Notes: a model not told the origin generated them from the letters alone. A stretch of DNA of 64,000 nt from Bartonella sp. HY328 (GCF_025449335.1 NZ_CP104883.1:246001-310000); one strand, 5' to 3'. Counted from the first letter of the stretch, positions 1-8,933 are shown. Program-made: numbers and translations.

Positions 1-255
1 TCGGCCCTAGGGCTTGATTGGAGTGTACCTTTGTCTTTTGCTAAAAAATTGCAAAAGACAACCGCTGTGCAAGGTAATCTTGATCCACTTCGTCTTGTTT
101 GTGGTGGCAAAGCCCTTGATGATGGCGTTGATGCAATTTTAAAAACCCTTGGCAAAGGTCCATTGGTTTTCAATCTTGGCCATGGCATTACACCCAATAC
201 GCCAATTGTCCATGTTGAACAAATGATTGCCCGCATTCGCAATTTTAAGTCGTAA
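1..255 (+). CDS. hemE: Uroporphyrinogen decarboxylase, C-terminal part (cut by window edge)
   Basis: This is the last 84 codons of an open frame that enters from the left edge. The tail contains VQGNLDPLRL and a glycine-rich GKGPLVFNLGHGI segment followed by TPNTPIVHVEQM, which is the usual C-terminus of uroporphyrinogen decarboxylase. That enzyme decarboxylates the four acetate side chains of uroporphyrinogen III to give coproporphyrinogen III in haem synthesis. The next gene, hemJ, acts later in the same pathway. In Hyphomicrobiales and Caulobacter hemE lies beside the replication origin, so oriC may sit just to the left of this window (inference). A terminator follows. Confidence 0.93.
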   Translation, partial: SALGLDWSVPLSFAKKLQKTTAVQGNLDPLRLVCGGKALDDGVDAILKTLGKGPLVFNLGHGITPNTPIVHVEQMIARIRNFKS

Positions 256-296
256 AATTAAAATATATTAAGATACTGATTTTAAATAGTATTTTT

Positions 297-329
297 AAAA
301 AAGCCGAGGATTTTTCCTTGGCTTTTTTG
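297..329 (+). terminator. Rho-independent terminator after hemE
   Basis: A hairpin with arms AAGCCgAGGA and TCCTtGGCTT around a TTTT loop is followed directly by a run of T. It lies about 40 bases after the hemE stop and should separate hemE from hemJ. Confidence 0.75.
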
Positions 330-479
330 TTGTGGCGAATTGTCACGAATTATTTTTGCATATTTTCTAATTTCTTCGCTATAATCTCAAGAATTATTCT
401 AGATTCCTTTGCGTTTTCAGCAATTTTTTAGAATTTATAAATCAATAAAGCTATGTGTATTTCAAAATTAGGCTAAAAA

Positions 480-1025
480 ATGCAAAATGAAAAATCAGGC
501 TCGATGAGCAAAACAACTATTTGGATAAGAGCAATTGTTTCATTACTTATTGTTATTATTGGTTTATTTCTTTTGCTAAAAATTGAAAGCCCAACCGCTC
601 AGCTCTGGTTTAAGGCTGTCCACATTATCGCAGTTATTAGTTGGATGGCAGGAATGCTCTATTTGCCGCGTCTATTTGTCAATCATTGCCGCGTAAAAAT
701 TGGTTCTGAAACATCTGAAGTTTTTAAAGGCATGGAAAAGCGCCTTTTGCGCTATATCATCAATCCAGCGATGATTGTTACTTGGATTACTGGACTTTGG
801 CTTGCTCTAACCATTGGTGCATTTCATGATGGTTGGTTCCATTTGAAATTTACGGCGGTTATTTTGCTTTCGGCATTTCACGGCGTTTTATCGCGTGGTG
901 TCCGGCTTTTTGGCCAGGATAAGAATATTAAGTCTGAAAAAACCTGGCGAATTTTAAATGAAGTTCCAACAATTTTAATGATTATTATCGTTATTTCAGT
1001 AGTTGTACTACGTTATACTTTATAA
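480..1025 (+). CDS. hemJ: Protoporphyrinogen IX oxidase, HemJ type
   Basis: The 181-residue product is an integral membrane protein with four to five hydrophobic segments, close to the usual HemJ size. The first half carries the family pattern VHIIAVISWMAGMLYLPRLF, whose histidine is expected to bind haem. The FHLKFT and LLSAFHGVLSR segments supply the conserved lysine and a second histidine, and RILNEVPTILMI precedes the last membrane helix. HemJ oxidises protoporphyrinogen IX to protoporphyrin IX in the inner membrane in bacteria lacking HemG or HemY. ATG at 480 has a weak AGG upstream; an internal ATG at 504 is possible. Its place between hemE and polA/rho is typical of this order. Confidence 0.88.
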   Translation: MQNEKSGSMSKTTIWIRAIVSLLIVIIGLFLLLKIESPTAQLWFKAVHIIAVISWMAGMLYLPRLFVNHCRVKIGSETSEVFKGMEKRLLRYIINPAMIVTWITGLWLALTIGAFHDGWFHLKFTAVILLSAFHGVLSRGVRLFGQDKNIKSEKTWRILNEVPTILMIIIVISVVVLRYTL

Positions 1026-1070
1026 TTTTGTTTTGAAATTTATATATTAATATTACAAAAGTATAGTTTT

Positions 1071-1219
1071 AAAAACAATAAGACCGTCGTGGTGAGGGGA
1101 ACCACAACGGTCTATCTGTGCACTTTAATAGTAGATTTCCGGAGAGGGGATCGGTTTCTACTATATCTGGAAATAAAGAAATAATCTTAAGATTCCAGAT
1201 ACCAACTTGATTGGTTGAT
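1071..1219 (-). ncRNA. Candidate trans-acting small RNA with two anti-SD loops
   Basis: On the minus strand this roughly 149-nt stretch folds into consecutive hairpins. The first pairs ACCAA with TTGGT (1215-1201), the second ATCTGGAA with TTCCAGAT (1200-1165), and the third ATAGTAGA with TCTACTAT (1164-1128). The last (1113-1081) pairs AGACCGT and GTGGT with their complements and is followed by TATTGTTTTT, a convincing intrinsic terminator. The two 3'-proximal hairpins both expose TCCCCTC in the loop, which can pair with Shine-Dalgarno sequences. Repeated CU-rich anti-SD loops are a hallmark of conserved alphaproteobacterial small RNAs. I recall one such family, alpha-r7, being encoded beside polA, but could not verify that here. 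No convincing reading frame is present. Confidence 0.6.
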
Positions 1220-1225
1220 AGGTAT

Positions 1226-1254
1226 TATTTAATAATTCAAAAGTGGCATTTCAA
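1226..1254 (-). promoter_or_regulatory. Putative promoter of the small RNA
   Basis: On the minus strand TTGAAA (1254-1249) and TAAATA (1231-1226) are separated by 17 bases. This predicts a start near 1219, immediately before the first hairpin. Confidence 0.4.
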
Positions 1255-1485
1255 AGGCATTTAAATTAATAATTCGTAACATTTTAGTGAGTAGGTTCGC
1301 TGGGATTTCTGGGTTGAAAAGTTTTAAGAATTTTTTAAAAAAATAAAAAAATATTTAAAATCAATGGGTTAAAAGTTATTTTAAAAATAGCTCAAGCGAA
1401 TCGGTTTTTTTATGGCAGTTTTTAAGCTATGAAAGCGTTATAGCTTTAAAAATGCGCGTTGTAATTACTGTTTTCGGATATCATA
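1255..1485. other. AT-rich gap upstream of polA
   Basis: No gene or structured element is supported here. The stretch presumably contains the polA promoter, but no box stands out from the AT-rich background. Confidence 0.5.
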
Positions 1486-4455
1486 ATGGATAAAAATAGC
1501 CATCTTTTTCTCGTTGATGGGTCGGGATATATATTTCGCGCATTTCATGCGCTGCCGCCTTTGACGCGTAAAAGTGATGGTTTGCCAGTCGGTGCAGTTG
1601 CTGGTTTTTGCAATATGCTATGGAAATTAGTGCGTGACTCACGTGAAACATCGGTTGGCGATGCACCAACGCATTTTGCCGTAATTTTTGATTATTCATC
1701 GGCTACTTTTCGCAAGGAAATTTATCCAGAATATAAAGCTAATCGTTCAGCGCCACCTGAAGAGCTTATTCCACAATTTGGGTTAATTAGACAAGCAACG
1801 CAGGCATTTAATTTACCTTGCATTGAAAAGGAAGGTTTTGAAGCTGATGATATTATTGCAACTTATGCAAAACAAGCCAGTGACGTAGGTGCGCGAGTTA
1901 CAATAGTATCTTCAGATAAGGATTTGATGCAGCTGGTTAATGACCATGTTGGTCTTTATGATGGCATGAAAGATCGCCATATTGATGTGTCGGCGGTTAT
2001 TGAAAAATGGGGTGTTGGCCCCGAAAAAATGGTTGATTTGCAGGCACTGATGGGCGATTCAACTGATAATGTTCCCGGTATTCCCGGTATTGGGCCTAAG
2101 ACTGCGGCGCAACTGATCGAACAATTTGGCAATCTTGATAATTTATTGGCAAAAGCCGATGAAATTCCTCAAAAAAAACGTCGAGAAAATATTATTGAAT
2201 TTGCTGATCAAGCGCGTTTATCGCGAGAATTAGTAAAGTTATGCGATACTGTTCCGCTTGATATTGACCTTGATGGTTTGTTTTTAGAGGCAGAAAATGG
2301 TCCTAAACTCATTGCTTTTTTAAAAGCCTTAGAGATTAATACGCTAACCCGCCGTGTTGCTGAAGCCACTAATTGTGATGCAAGCGCCATAAGTCCTGCA
2401 ACGCTTGATATTGAATGGGGCAATAAAGCGCATGGCCCTGATTTGGATGTTGATGAAACAGAGGGTAAAAATGCGGGGCAGGGCGATCTTTTTGGTGAAC
2501 CAATTGCTAAAACGCCAGTTGAAACAATAATAAATGCAAATGGCGATCCCATTTTTAGTTTCGCGCAGTTGGCTGAAGAAAAGCGCCTTGAAGCAGCCTC
2601 ATCAAAAATCATTTATGAAGATTATACGACAATTCGTGATGAAGCGATTTTGAAACAATGGTTAGATCAAGCGATAGATCAAGGTTTTATGGCTTTTGAT
2701 ACCGAGACAACAGCTCTTGATCCAATGGTAGCAGAGCTTGTTGGCTTTTCTATTGCGCTTGCACCCAATAAATCGGCTTATGTGCCGTTAAACCATATTA
2801 GTGGCAAAAAAGATCTTTTAAGCAGTGGAGTGGTTGAAAATCAGCTTGACCAAAATATTGCTTTGGCTTTGTTAAAACCAGTGCTTGAAGATAGCTCTGT
2901 TTTAAAAATTGCGCAAAATATGAAATATGACTGGCTGGTTATGCATCAACATGGCATTGATATTACCGCTTTTGATGACACAATGCTATTATCTTATGTA
3001 CTTGATTCTGGTGCTTTTTCTCATGGTATGGATGCTTTGTCGGAGCGTTGGCTCGGCCATAAACCAATCAGCTACAAAGACGTTACTGGTAGTGGCAAAA
3101 GCTCTATTTCTTTTGCGGAAGTTGATATTGAAAAGGCGAGCCAATATGCGGCCGAAGATAGTGATATTACATTGCGCCTTTGGCAAGTTTTAAAAACGCA
3201 AGTTGATGCAAATGCTCTTGCCCGTGTGTATCAGCGTTTAGAGCAACCGCTTGTTACTGTTCTTGCCAAAATGGAAGAACGTGGCATATTGGTAGATAGG
3301 CAAATTCTGTCGCGGCTTTCTGGCGAATTTGCGCAAAAAGCTGCTGGAATTGAAGATGAAATCTATAAGCTTGCTGGTGAAAAATTCAATATTGGTTCGC
3401 CTAAACAATTGGGTGATATTCTTTTTGATAAAATGGGCTTGCCGGGCGGCGCTAAAACAAAAACCGGTCAATGGTCAACTTCGGTGCAAGTTTTAGATGA
3501 ATTGGCTTTATCGGGCCATGAATTACCGAGCAAAATTGTTGAATGGCGGCAATTAAGCAAATTGCAATCTACCTATACTGACGCATTGCCCAATTTTATT
3601 AATAAAAAAACAGGGCGTGTTCACACAAATTATGCAATGGCAGCAACCTCAACTGGTCGGTTATCGTCATCAGAACCTAATTTGCAAAATATTCCAGTGC
3701 GTACTAAAGAAGGTCGACAAATTAGAACTGCATTTATTGCAGGGGAAGGCAATGTTTTGCTTTCTGCTGATTATAGCCAGATTGAACTGCGTGTTCTTGC
3801 CCATGTTGCTGATATTCCACAATTGAAAAAAGCTTTCGCTAATGGTTTGGATATCCATGCCATGACAGCGAGTGAAATGTTTGGTGTGCCTATTGATGGT
3901 ATGCCTTCAGAAACAAGAAGACGCGCCAAAGCAATCAATTTTGGCATTATTTACGGCATATCGGCTTTTGGCTTGGCAAATCAGCTTGGCATTTCCCGTG
4001 AAGAAGCGTCACAATATATCAAAACTTATTTTGAGCGCTTTCCAGGTATTCGTGATTATATGGAAGATACTAAAGAATTTGCTCGTAATCACGGTTATGT
4101 CGAAGATATTTTTGGCCGCCGTGCTCATTTTCCAGAAATTAAATCGTCTAAGGCACAAATTAGGGCATTTAACGAGCGGGCTGCAATTAATGCGCCTATT
4201 CAAGGAGCTGCTGCTGATATTATCCGCCGTGCGATGATCCGCATGGATGATGCATTGCTCAATAATAACTTAAGTGCAAAAATGTTATTGCAAGTTCATG
4301 ACGAATTGATTTTCGAATTGCCTATTGATGAAAGCGATAAGACGATTAAAGTCGTTAAAGATATAATGGAAAATGCCGCTATGCCTGCGGTTAATCTCTC
4401 TGTGCCATTACAGGTTGATGCTCGTACTGCCAAAAATTGGGATGAAGCGCATTAA
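1486..4455 (+). CDS. polA: DNA polymerase I
   Basis: The 989-residue product has the complete three-domain layout of Pol I. The 5' nuclease domain (about 1-300) shows LVDGSGYIFRAFHALP, FEADDIIATYA and the helix-3-turn motif GDSTDNVPGIPGIGPKTA. The proofreading 3'-5' exonuclease looks active, with DTETTA at D405/E407 and YAAEDSDITLRL. The polymerase domain has motif A SADYSQIELR (D762), motif B around K815 (RRRAKAINFGIIYG) and motif C QVHDELIFE (H938, D939). The protein fills gaps in Okazaki-fragment maturation and excision repair. It is somewhat longer than E. coli Pol I because of a loosely conserved linker before the exonuclease domain. The gene stands alone between the small RNA and an inverted-repeat element. 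Confidence 0.98.
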   Translation: MDKNSHLFLVDGSGYIFRAFHALPPLTRKSDGLPVGAVAGFCNMLWKLVRDSRETSVGDAPTHFAVIFDYSSATFRKEIYPEYKANRSAPPEELIPQFGLIRQATQAFNLPCIEKEGFEADDIIATYAKQASDVGARVTIVSSDKDLMQLVNDHVGLYDGMKDRHIDVSAVIEKWGVGPEKMVDLQALMGDSTDNVPGIPGIGPKTAAQLIEQFGNLDNLLAKADEIPQKKRRENIIEFADQARLSRELVKLCDTVPLDIDLDGLFLEAENGPKLIAFLKALEINTLTRRVAEATNCDASAISPATLDIEWGNKAHGPDLDVDETEGKNAGQGDLFGEPIAKTPVETIINANGDPIFSFAQLAEEKRLEAASSKIIYEDYTTIRDEAILKQWLDQAIDQGFMAFDTETTALDPMVAELVGFSIALAPNKSAYVPLNHISGKKDLLSSGVVENQLDQNIALALLKPVLEDSSVLKIAQNMKYDWLVMHQHGIDITAFDDTMLLSYVLDSGAFSHGMDALSERWLGHKPISYKDVTGSGKSSISFAEVDIEKASQYAAEDSDITLRLWQVLKTQVDANALARVYQRLEQPLVTVLAKMEERGILVDRQILSRLSGEFAQKAAGIEDEIYKLAGEKFNIGSPKQLGDILFDKMGLPGGAKTKTGQWSTSVQVLDELALSGHELPSKIVEWRQLSKLQSTYTDALPNFINKKTGRVHTNYAMAATSTGRLSSSEPNLQNIPVRTKEGRQIRTAFIAGEGNVLLSADYSQIELRVLAHVADIPQLKKAFANGLDIHAMTASEMFGVPIDGMPSETRRRAKAINFGIIYGISAFGLANQLGISREEASQYIKTYFERFPGIRDYMEDTKEFARNHGYVEDIFGRRAHFPEIKSSKAQIRAFNERAAINAPIQGAAADIIRRAMIRMDDALLNNNLSAKMLLQVHDELIFELPIDESDKTIKVVKDIMENAAMPAVNLSVPLQVDARTAKNWDEAH

Positions 4456-4530
4456 TTTCATTGTTAAGTTTTTGTAGCACTTTTGCTTCTAACTTTTATT
4501 GGTAGAATTACTAATTGATTAAACTTAGTT

Positions 4531-4812
4531 TTAGGGTCAGGACTTATTAATTTGAACGAAATGGTATGAGGAAATTTTTGTGAGAACAAGGCGAAGAGCT
4601 GCAGGAAATATGAATATTTTCAAGGCTCTTCAACAAAGTTATCGCGAAAATTTACCATATCCTGAAAGGACACAAAAACAGCTGTAATCTACAGCGTCGT
4701 AAAGTTCAACTGGGTATACCACCCACTTTTCGCTCTCCCCCTTTATATCAAAAATATATACTTTTGCTGTTTATTGTGCTTGTTTCTTTAAATTAACAGG
4801 TCTTGACCCTAA
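4531..4812. mobile_element. 282-bp MITE-like element with 23-bp inverted ends
   Basis: The left end (4531-4553) begins TTAGGGTCAGGACTTATT. The right end (4790-4812), read on the other strand, begins TTAGGGTCAAGACCTGTT. The two ends match at about 20 of 23 positions and both finish in TTAATTT. Terminal TA on each side fits a TA target duplication, as made by several IS5/IS630-type elements. The interior has no intact reading frame, so this is either a non-autonomous miniature element or the scar of an internally deleted insertion sequence. It lies between polA and the YagU-like gene and touches neither. Confidence 0.62.
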
Positions 4813-5091
4813 GCTCATTTAAAATATTTGCATTTCATTTTAAAGCCGAGATTAGATCCTTAACATCGCGATTATTGGTGCTGTGCTAACTTGTCACAGC
4901 AGCGATGATTGACAATATTTGGTATTAGGCGCAGGCTATAACTGAGTTTTCAATATTGAGATATCTTTACCAATTGGGCATTTCTAGTCCCTATGAACCC
5001 ATAAATGCTCTGATTAATTCAGTGAAATGCATTTAAAAAAACAAATCGGTTCCTCTTTGCATAGTTAAATGTTGAAGTAGGGGTAATTATC
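4813..5091. other. Gene-free stretch upstream of the YagU-like gene
   Basis: AT-rich DNA without a supported gene. It should hold the promoter of the following gene; nothing else stands out. Confidence 0.4.
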
Positions 5092-5640
5092 TTGTCAGAA
5101 AAAACGATCAATTACAAAATTATCATATGGACCACCCTTATTGGCGGTTTTATGAGTTCGCTCGTCAAATGGGGATCTGAGGTTAACATGCCACCGCGCA
5201 TGCCTGGTGAAGTTTCACCCCCAGGGGCTCATATTGATGCTTGGCTTGGTTGGCTTGGGGTAAATTCGCACTCGCTAAATTATATTTATCAAGGTAATAG
5301 CGTGCTTGGCGCAGTAACCCTTTATCATTGGTTATTTAGTTTTGCCTTTGCCTTTGTTTATGTTGTTTGGTCAATTTATTGGCCTACAATACGCTTATGG
5401 TATGGCGCATTATACGGTATTATTATTACTGTTGTCATGCATGGTTTCTTTATTCCGTTGCTTGGCTTTAGAAATCCTGTTTACGCCGATGGTTGTGTTG
5501 GTTGGTTATGGAATTTGAACCAGTATGAGCTTTGGAGCGAATTTTTAGGCCATATTTATTGGTCGGTTTCTATTGAAATTTGTATGATTGCCGTACTTGC
5601 TCATTTTTCACGACCAATTGCAGGGCGTTGGTGGCACTAA
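5092..5640 (+). CDS. YagU-like inner-membrane protein (DUF1440)
   Basis: The product is a 182-residue membrane protein with about four hydrophobic helices. Its middle carries MPPRMPGEVSPPGAHIDAWL, then a tryptophan-rich core (LYHWLFSFAFAFVYVVWS) and HGFFIPLLGFRNP. These are features I associate with the YagU/DUF1440 family. E. coli YagU is a slightly longer inner-membrane protein linked to acid tolerance, but no biochemical role is established. Translation appears to start at TTG 5092, with AGTAGGGG about ten bases upstream; no in-frame ATG would keep the conserved N-terminal helix. The gene stands alone before rho. Confidence 0.7.
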   Translation: MSEKTINYKIIIWTTLIGGFMSSLVKWGSEVNMPPRMPGEVSPPGAHIDAWLGWLGVNSHSLNYIYQGNSVLGAVTLYHWLFSFAFAFVYVVWSIYWPTIRLWYGALYGIIITVVMHGFFIPLLGFRNPVYADGCVGWLWNLNQYELWSEFLGHIYWSVSIEICMIAVLAHFSRPIAGRWWH

Positions 5641-5894
5641 TATTTGAGACTTTTAAAATGCTATAGGCTTGAGATTGTTATAGGTCTTAAGCCTTCACTG
5701 TCAATTTTACATTTTATAGCGTTACTTTTTGTGACGGCTAATATTTGCAGGTGTTAACAATTCTCCTTGCTTTTTTAGCCTTTTCCACCTATATAGTAGC
5801 CATCCCTCCTTTTTGTCTTCCATCATCATTTAATCTGCTATTTCTAGCGACATGTTGGCGACAAGTTTTTCCATTATTATTATATGAGATTTTT

Positions 5895-7160
5895 ATGCAA
5901 GAAATGAAGCTTCAAGAACTGAAGAGCAAAACACCGGTGGAGTTGCTTGCACTCGCCGAAACGCTTGAGGTTGAAAACGCCAATGCTATGCGCAAACAAG
6001 AATTGATGTTTGCAATTTTGAAAAAATTGGCTTTACAAGATGTTGAAATTATTGGTGAAGGTGTTGTTGAAGTATTGCAAGATGGATTTGGTTTCTTGCG
6101 TTCAGCTGATGCTAATTATTTGCCAGGCCCTGACGATATTTATCTTTCACCATCGCAAATTCGTCGCTTTTCTTTAAAAACAGGTGATACGGTCGAAGGC
6201 CCAATTCGTGGCCCTAAAGAAGGTGAGCGTTATTTTGCCCTTCTTAAAATCAACCTTATTAACTTTGAAGATCCTGATAAAATCCGTCACAAGACCCATT
6301 TTGATAATTTAACGCCGCTTTATCCAAATGAGCGTTTACGGATGGAAACCGATAATCCAACCCAAAAGGATATGTCACCACGGGTGATAGATCTTGTTGC
6401 ACCCTTGGGTAAGGGGCAGCGCGGTCTTATCGTTGCGCCTCCGCGTACTGGTAAAACCGTTCTTCTACAAAATATTGCCCATGCTATTACCGAAAACCAT
6501 CCTGAATGCTATCTCATCGTGCTGTTGATTGATGAGCGTCCAGAAGAAGTGACGGATATGCAGCGCTCGGTTAAGGGGGAAGTTGTATCTTCAACTTTTG
6601 ACGAACCTGCAACCCGTCACGTTCAAGTGGCTGAAATGGTCATTGAAAAGGCCAAGCGTTTGGTTGAACATGGCCGTGATGTGGTTATTCTTCTAGACTC
6701 GATTACGCGTCTTGGCCGCGCTTATAATACGGTTATTCCTTCATCAGGTAAGGTTTTGACCGGTGGTGTGGATGCAAATGCTTTACAAAGGCCAAAGCGC
6801 TTTTTTGGTGCAGCTCGTAATATTGAAGAAGGTGGCTCGCTCACGATTATTGCAACGGCACTTATTGATACTGGTAGCCGCATGGATGAAGTTATCTTTG
6901 AAGAATTTAAAGGTACTGGTAACTCAGAAATCGTGCTTGATCGTAAGGTTGCTGATAAGCGTATCTTCCCAGCAATGGATATTCTTAAATCTGGTACCCG
7001 TAAGGAAGACTTGCTTGTAACTCGTCAAGACCTTCAAAAAATCTTCGTTCTGCGCCGTATTCTTTCATCAATGGGCACTACCGATGCTATCGAATTTTTG
7101 ATTGATAAGTTGAAGCAAACCAAAAATAACGACGAATTTTTTGATTCAATGAATACGTAA
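5895..7160 (+). CDS. rho: Transcription termination factor Rho
   Basis: With the ATG at 5895 the product is 421 residues, the normal Rho length, and begins MQEMKLQELKSKTPVELL. The N-terminal cold-shock-like RNA-binding domain includes DGFGFLRS. The hexameric ATPase domain has Walker A APPRTGKT (about 181-188), Walker B VVILLDS and the Q-loop/R-loop region with GGVDANALQRPKRFFGAARN. Rho binds C-rich unstructured RNA and uses ATP to dislodge RNA polymerase. The frame stays open upstream for 50 hydrophobic codons to a TTG at 5745. I regard that as leader rather than protein, because the family starts at MQEMKLQ. Rho leaders are often autoregulatory, so the 250-base upstream region may matter. 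A strong terminator follows. Confidence 0.97.
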   Translation: MQEMKLQELKSKTPVELLALAETLEVENANAMRKQELMFAILKKLALQDVEIIGEGVVEVLQDGFGFLRSADANYLPGPDDIYLSPSQIRRFSLKTGDTVEGPIRGPKEGERYFALLKINLINFEDPDKIRHKTHFDNLTPLYPNERLRMETDNPTQKDMSPRVIDLVAPLGKGQRGLIVAPPRTGKTVLLQNIAHAITENHPECYLIVLLIDERPEEVTDMQRSVKGEVVSSTFDEPATRHVQVAEMVIEKAKRLVEHGRDVVILLDSITRLGRAYNTVIPSSGKVLTGGVDANALQRPKRFFGAARNIEEGGSLTIIATALIDTGSRMDEVIFEEFKGTGNSEIVLDRKVADKRIFPAMDILKSGTRKEDLLVTRQDLQKIFVLRRILSSMGTTDAIEFLIDKLKQTKNNDEFFDSMNT

Positions 7161-7190
7161 TTTTAGAATTAATCTCATTAATAAACTCTA

Positions 7191-7219
7191 AAATGCCGAC
7201 CTTTGGGTCGGCATTTTTA
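7191..7219 (+). terminator. Rho-independent terminator after rho
   Basis: A perfect stem AAATGCCGACC / GGTCGGCATTT with a TTTG loop runs into TTTTTAT about 30 bases after the rho stop codon. Confidence 0.9.
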
Positions 7220-7423
7220 TTGCATATATGGTTTGCCTTGTATTAATTTTTTAAACTATAATTTTTTTAGAGTATAATCTATTTAAGAATTTGATTTATA
7301 AAGCAGGGTTACTATTTGAAATTAAATGCTTGTAATATGTGAGCATAAATTTAACTAGCAGAATGAATTTGAATAAACATCGACACATATGTTTTGTGCA
7401 ATAAGTCAGTATTGAGGTTTAAT

Positions 7424-8731
7424 ATGGAAACGATTTTCGCGCTATCAAGTGGTGCCTTACCTTCTGGTGTAGCGGTGATTAGGATTTCGGGTACTGAAAC
7501 CAAAGCGGTTTTATCAGCGCTTTGTGAGGGCATATTAAAATCGCGCGTGATGCATTACCGTACACTAAAAGATGGGTGTGGTGATATTATTGATAATGGT
7601 TTGGTAGTATTCTTTAAAGGGCCGCAAAGCTTCACAGGTGAAGATTGTGCGGAACTCCATATCCATGGTGGACGTGCAGTGGTACAAAAACTATTGGATG
7701 TGCTTGGTGCGTTCCCCAATTGTCGACAAGCAGAAGCAGGGGAGTTTGCACGCCGTGCTTTTGCTGAAGGTAAGTTAGATCTAACTGAAGCAGAAGGCTT
7801 AGCCGATCTTATTGAAGCAGAAACTGAAAGCCAACGCAAATTGGCACTCATGGGTGCAAGTGGTGCCTTGGCAGAGCTTTATCGCAATTGGCGAAAGGAA
7901 TTGATATTTTGCCGTGCTATGATCGAGGCAGAACTTGATTTTGCTGATGAGAGTGATGTCCCAGGTTCAGTATCTGATGAAGTCTGGCAAAGAGTGAGTG
8001 CTTTAAAGCAGTCTATAGAACAACATATTGAGGATGGTAAACGCGCAAATATTATGCGTGATGGTTTACGTATTGTTATTGCTGGTGCTCCTAATGCCGG
8101 CAAATCAAGTTTAATAAATCGCTTAGCTGGGCGTAAGGTTGCTATTGTTACTAATGAGGCTGGCACAACAAGAGATGCCTTAGAAGTACGCCTTGTGATT
8201 TCTGGTGTGCCTGTTTTGATTACCGACACTGCTGGCTTGCGTAAGACCGATAATCACATTGAAAGGGCTGGTATTGAAATTGCTGAAGAACATATTTTAA
8301 ATGCTGATCTTGTGCTTATGCTCGAAGATATGCAAAATCCAATAGCGATTGAATTGCCAAAGACAGAGGCCAATATTTGGCATATAGGCAATAAGCTTGA
8401 TTATGGAGCAGGGGAGGCAGCACGCTGGCCAATACAAATTTCAGCCGCAACGGGTGAGAATTGGCAAGAGTTTATTGATAGGCTAGAAGCCTTTTGTAGT
8501 GCGCGGGCTGGCGATGTAAGTAAGTTGGTTCCGGCACGAAAAAGGCAGATTAGCCTTTTGGTTAGTGGCATGCAAGAACTAGATTATTCGCTACAAAAAC
8601 GTGATATTGACCTAGAGTTACGCGCTGAGCATTTACGTTTAGCAGCGAATGCAATTGGGCGAATTACTGGCGATGTTGATGTTGAAGATCTTTTGGATGT
8701 TATCTTTTCCGAATTTTGTATTGGCAAATAA
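7424..8731 (+). CDS. mnmE: tRNA uridine-5-carboxymethylaminomethyl modification GTPase MnmE
   Basis: The chosen ATG at 7424 follows TTGAGG and gives 435 residues starting METIFALSSGALPSG, the usual MnmE N-terminus; an upstream in-frame ATG lacks support. The N-terminal folate-binding domain includes FTGEDCAELHIHGG and EAGEFARRAF. The G domain has G1 GAPNAGKSS (221-229), the G2-type TTRD, G3 DTAG and G4 NKLD. The C-terminal CIGK contains the catalytic cysteine. MnmE works with MnmG, encoded next, to add the carboxymethylaminomethyl group to wobble uridine 34 of certain tRNAs. The 550-base gap before mnmG carries two parS sites. Confidence 0.97.
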   Translation: METIFALSSGALPSGVAVIRISGTETKAVLSALCEGILKSRVMHYRTLKDGCGDIIDNGLVVFFKGPQSFTGEDCAELHIHGGRAVVQKLLDVLGAFPNCRQAEAGEFARRAFAEGKLDLTEAEGLADLIEAETESQRKLALMGASGALAELYRNWRKELIFCRAMIEAELDFADESDVPGSVSDEVWQRVSALKQSIEQHIEDGKRANIMRDGLRIVIAGAPNAGKSSLINRLAGRKVAIVTNEAGTTRDALEVRLVISGVPVLITDTAGLRKTDNHIERAGIEIAEEHILNADLVLMLEDMQNPIAIELPKTEANIWHIGNKLDYGAGEAARWPIQISAATGENWQEFIDRLEAFCSARAGDVSKLVPARKRQISLLVSGMQELDYSLQKRDIDLELRAEHLRLAANAIGRITGDVDVEDLLDVIFSEFCIGK

Positions 8732-8895
8732 AGGTCAAAGATCGCCTCATTATTCATAGGTGGAGCGAGGTCTACTTCGCTACGCAGATTGTTGTAGTGA
8801 CCATAGGTATCAGCCATGATGGGCATTCTCCCTTCGTGACCTTAGTCGTCTCATCGCGATAGCTTTGCCGCCACCGCCTGCGGTTAGGTTTATAG
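8732..8895 (-). other. GC-richer structured pocket with a leader-like start on the minus strand
   Basis: This 160-base patch is clearly less AT-rich than its surroundings. On the minus strand it contains CCGCAGGCGG and AGCGAAGTAGACCTCGCT hairpins. A strong Shine-Dalgarno GAAGGGAG follows, then ATG 8826 and ATG 8817. The frame from 8817 (MADTYGHYNNLRSEVDLAPP...) stays open through the intergenic part and then runs antisense into the 3' end of mnmE, ending at 8584. Nothing on that strand looks like a normal gene. It could be an RNA leader, a decayed gene start left by rearrangement, or a small protein gene. I do not recognise the peptide. Confidence 0.35.
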
Positions 8896-8933
8896 CTGCA
8901 TTAATACCTTATTAACCAAACTGATTTTTATGA

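Noticed and set aside
1486..4455. Several overlapping open frames within polA on both strands
   Set aside because: They are alternative readings of the polA coding sequence; the Pol I motifs are intact in the called frame.
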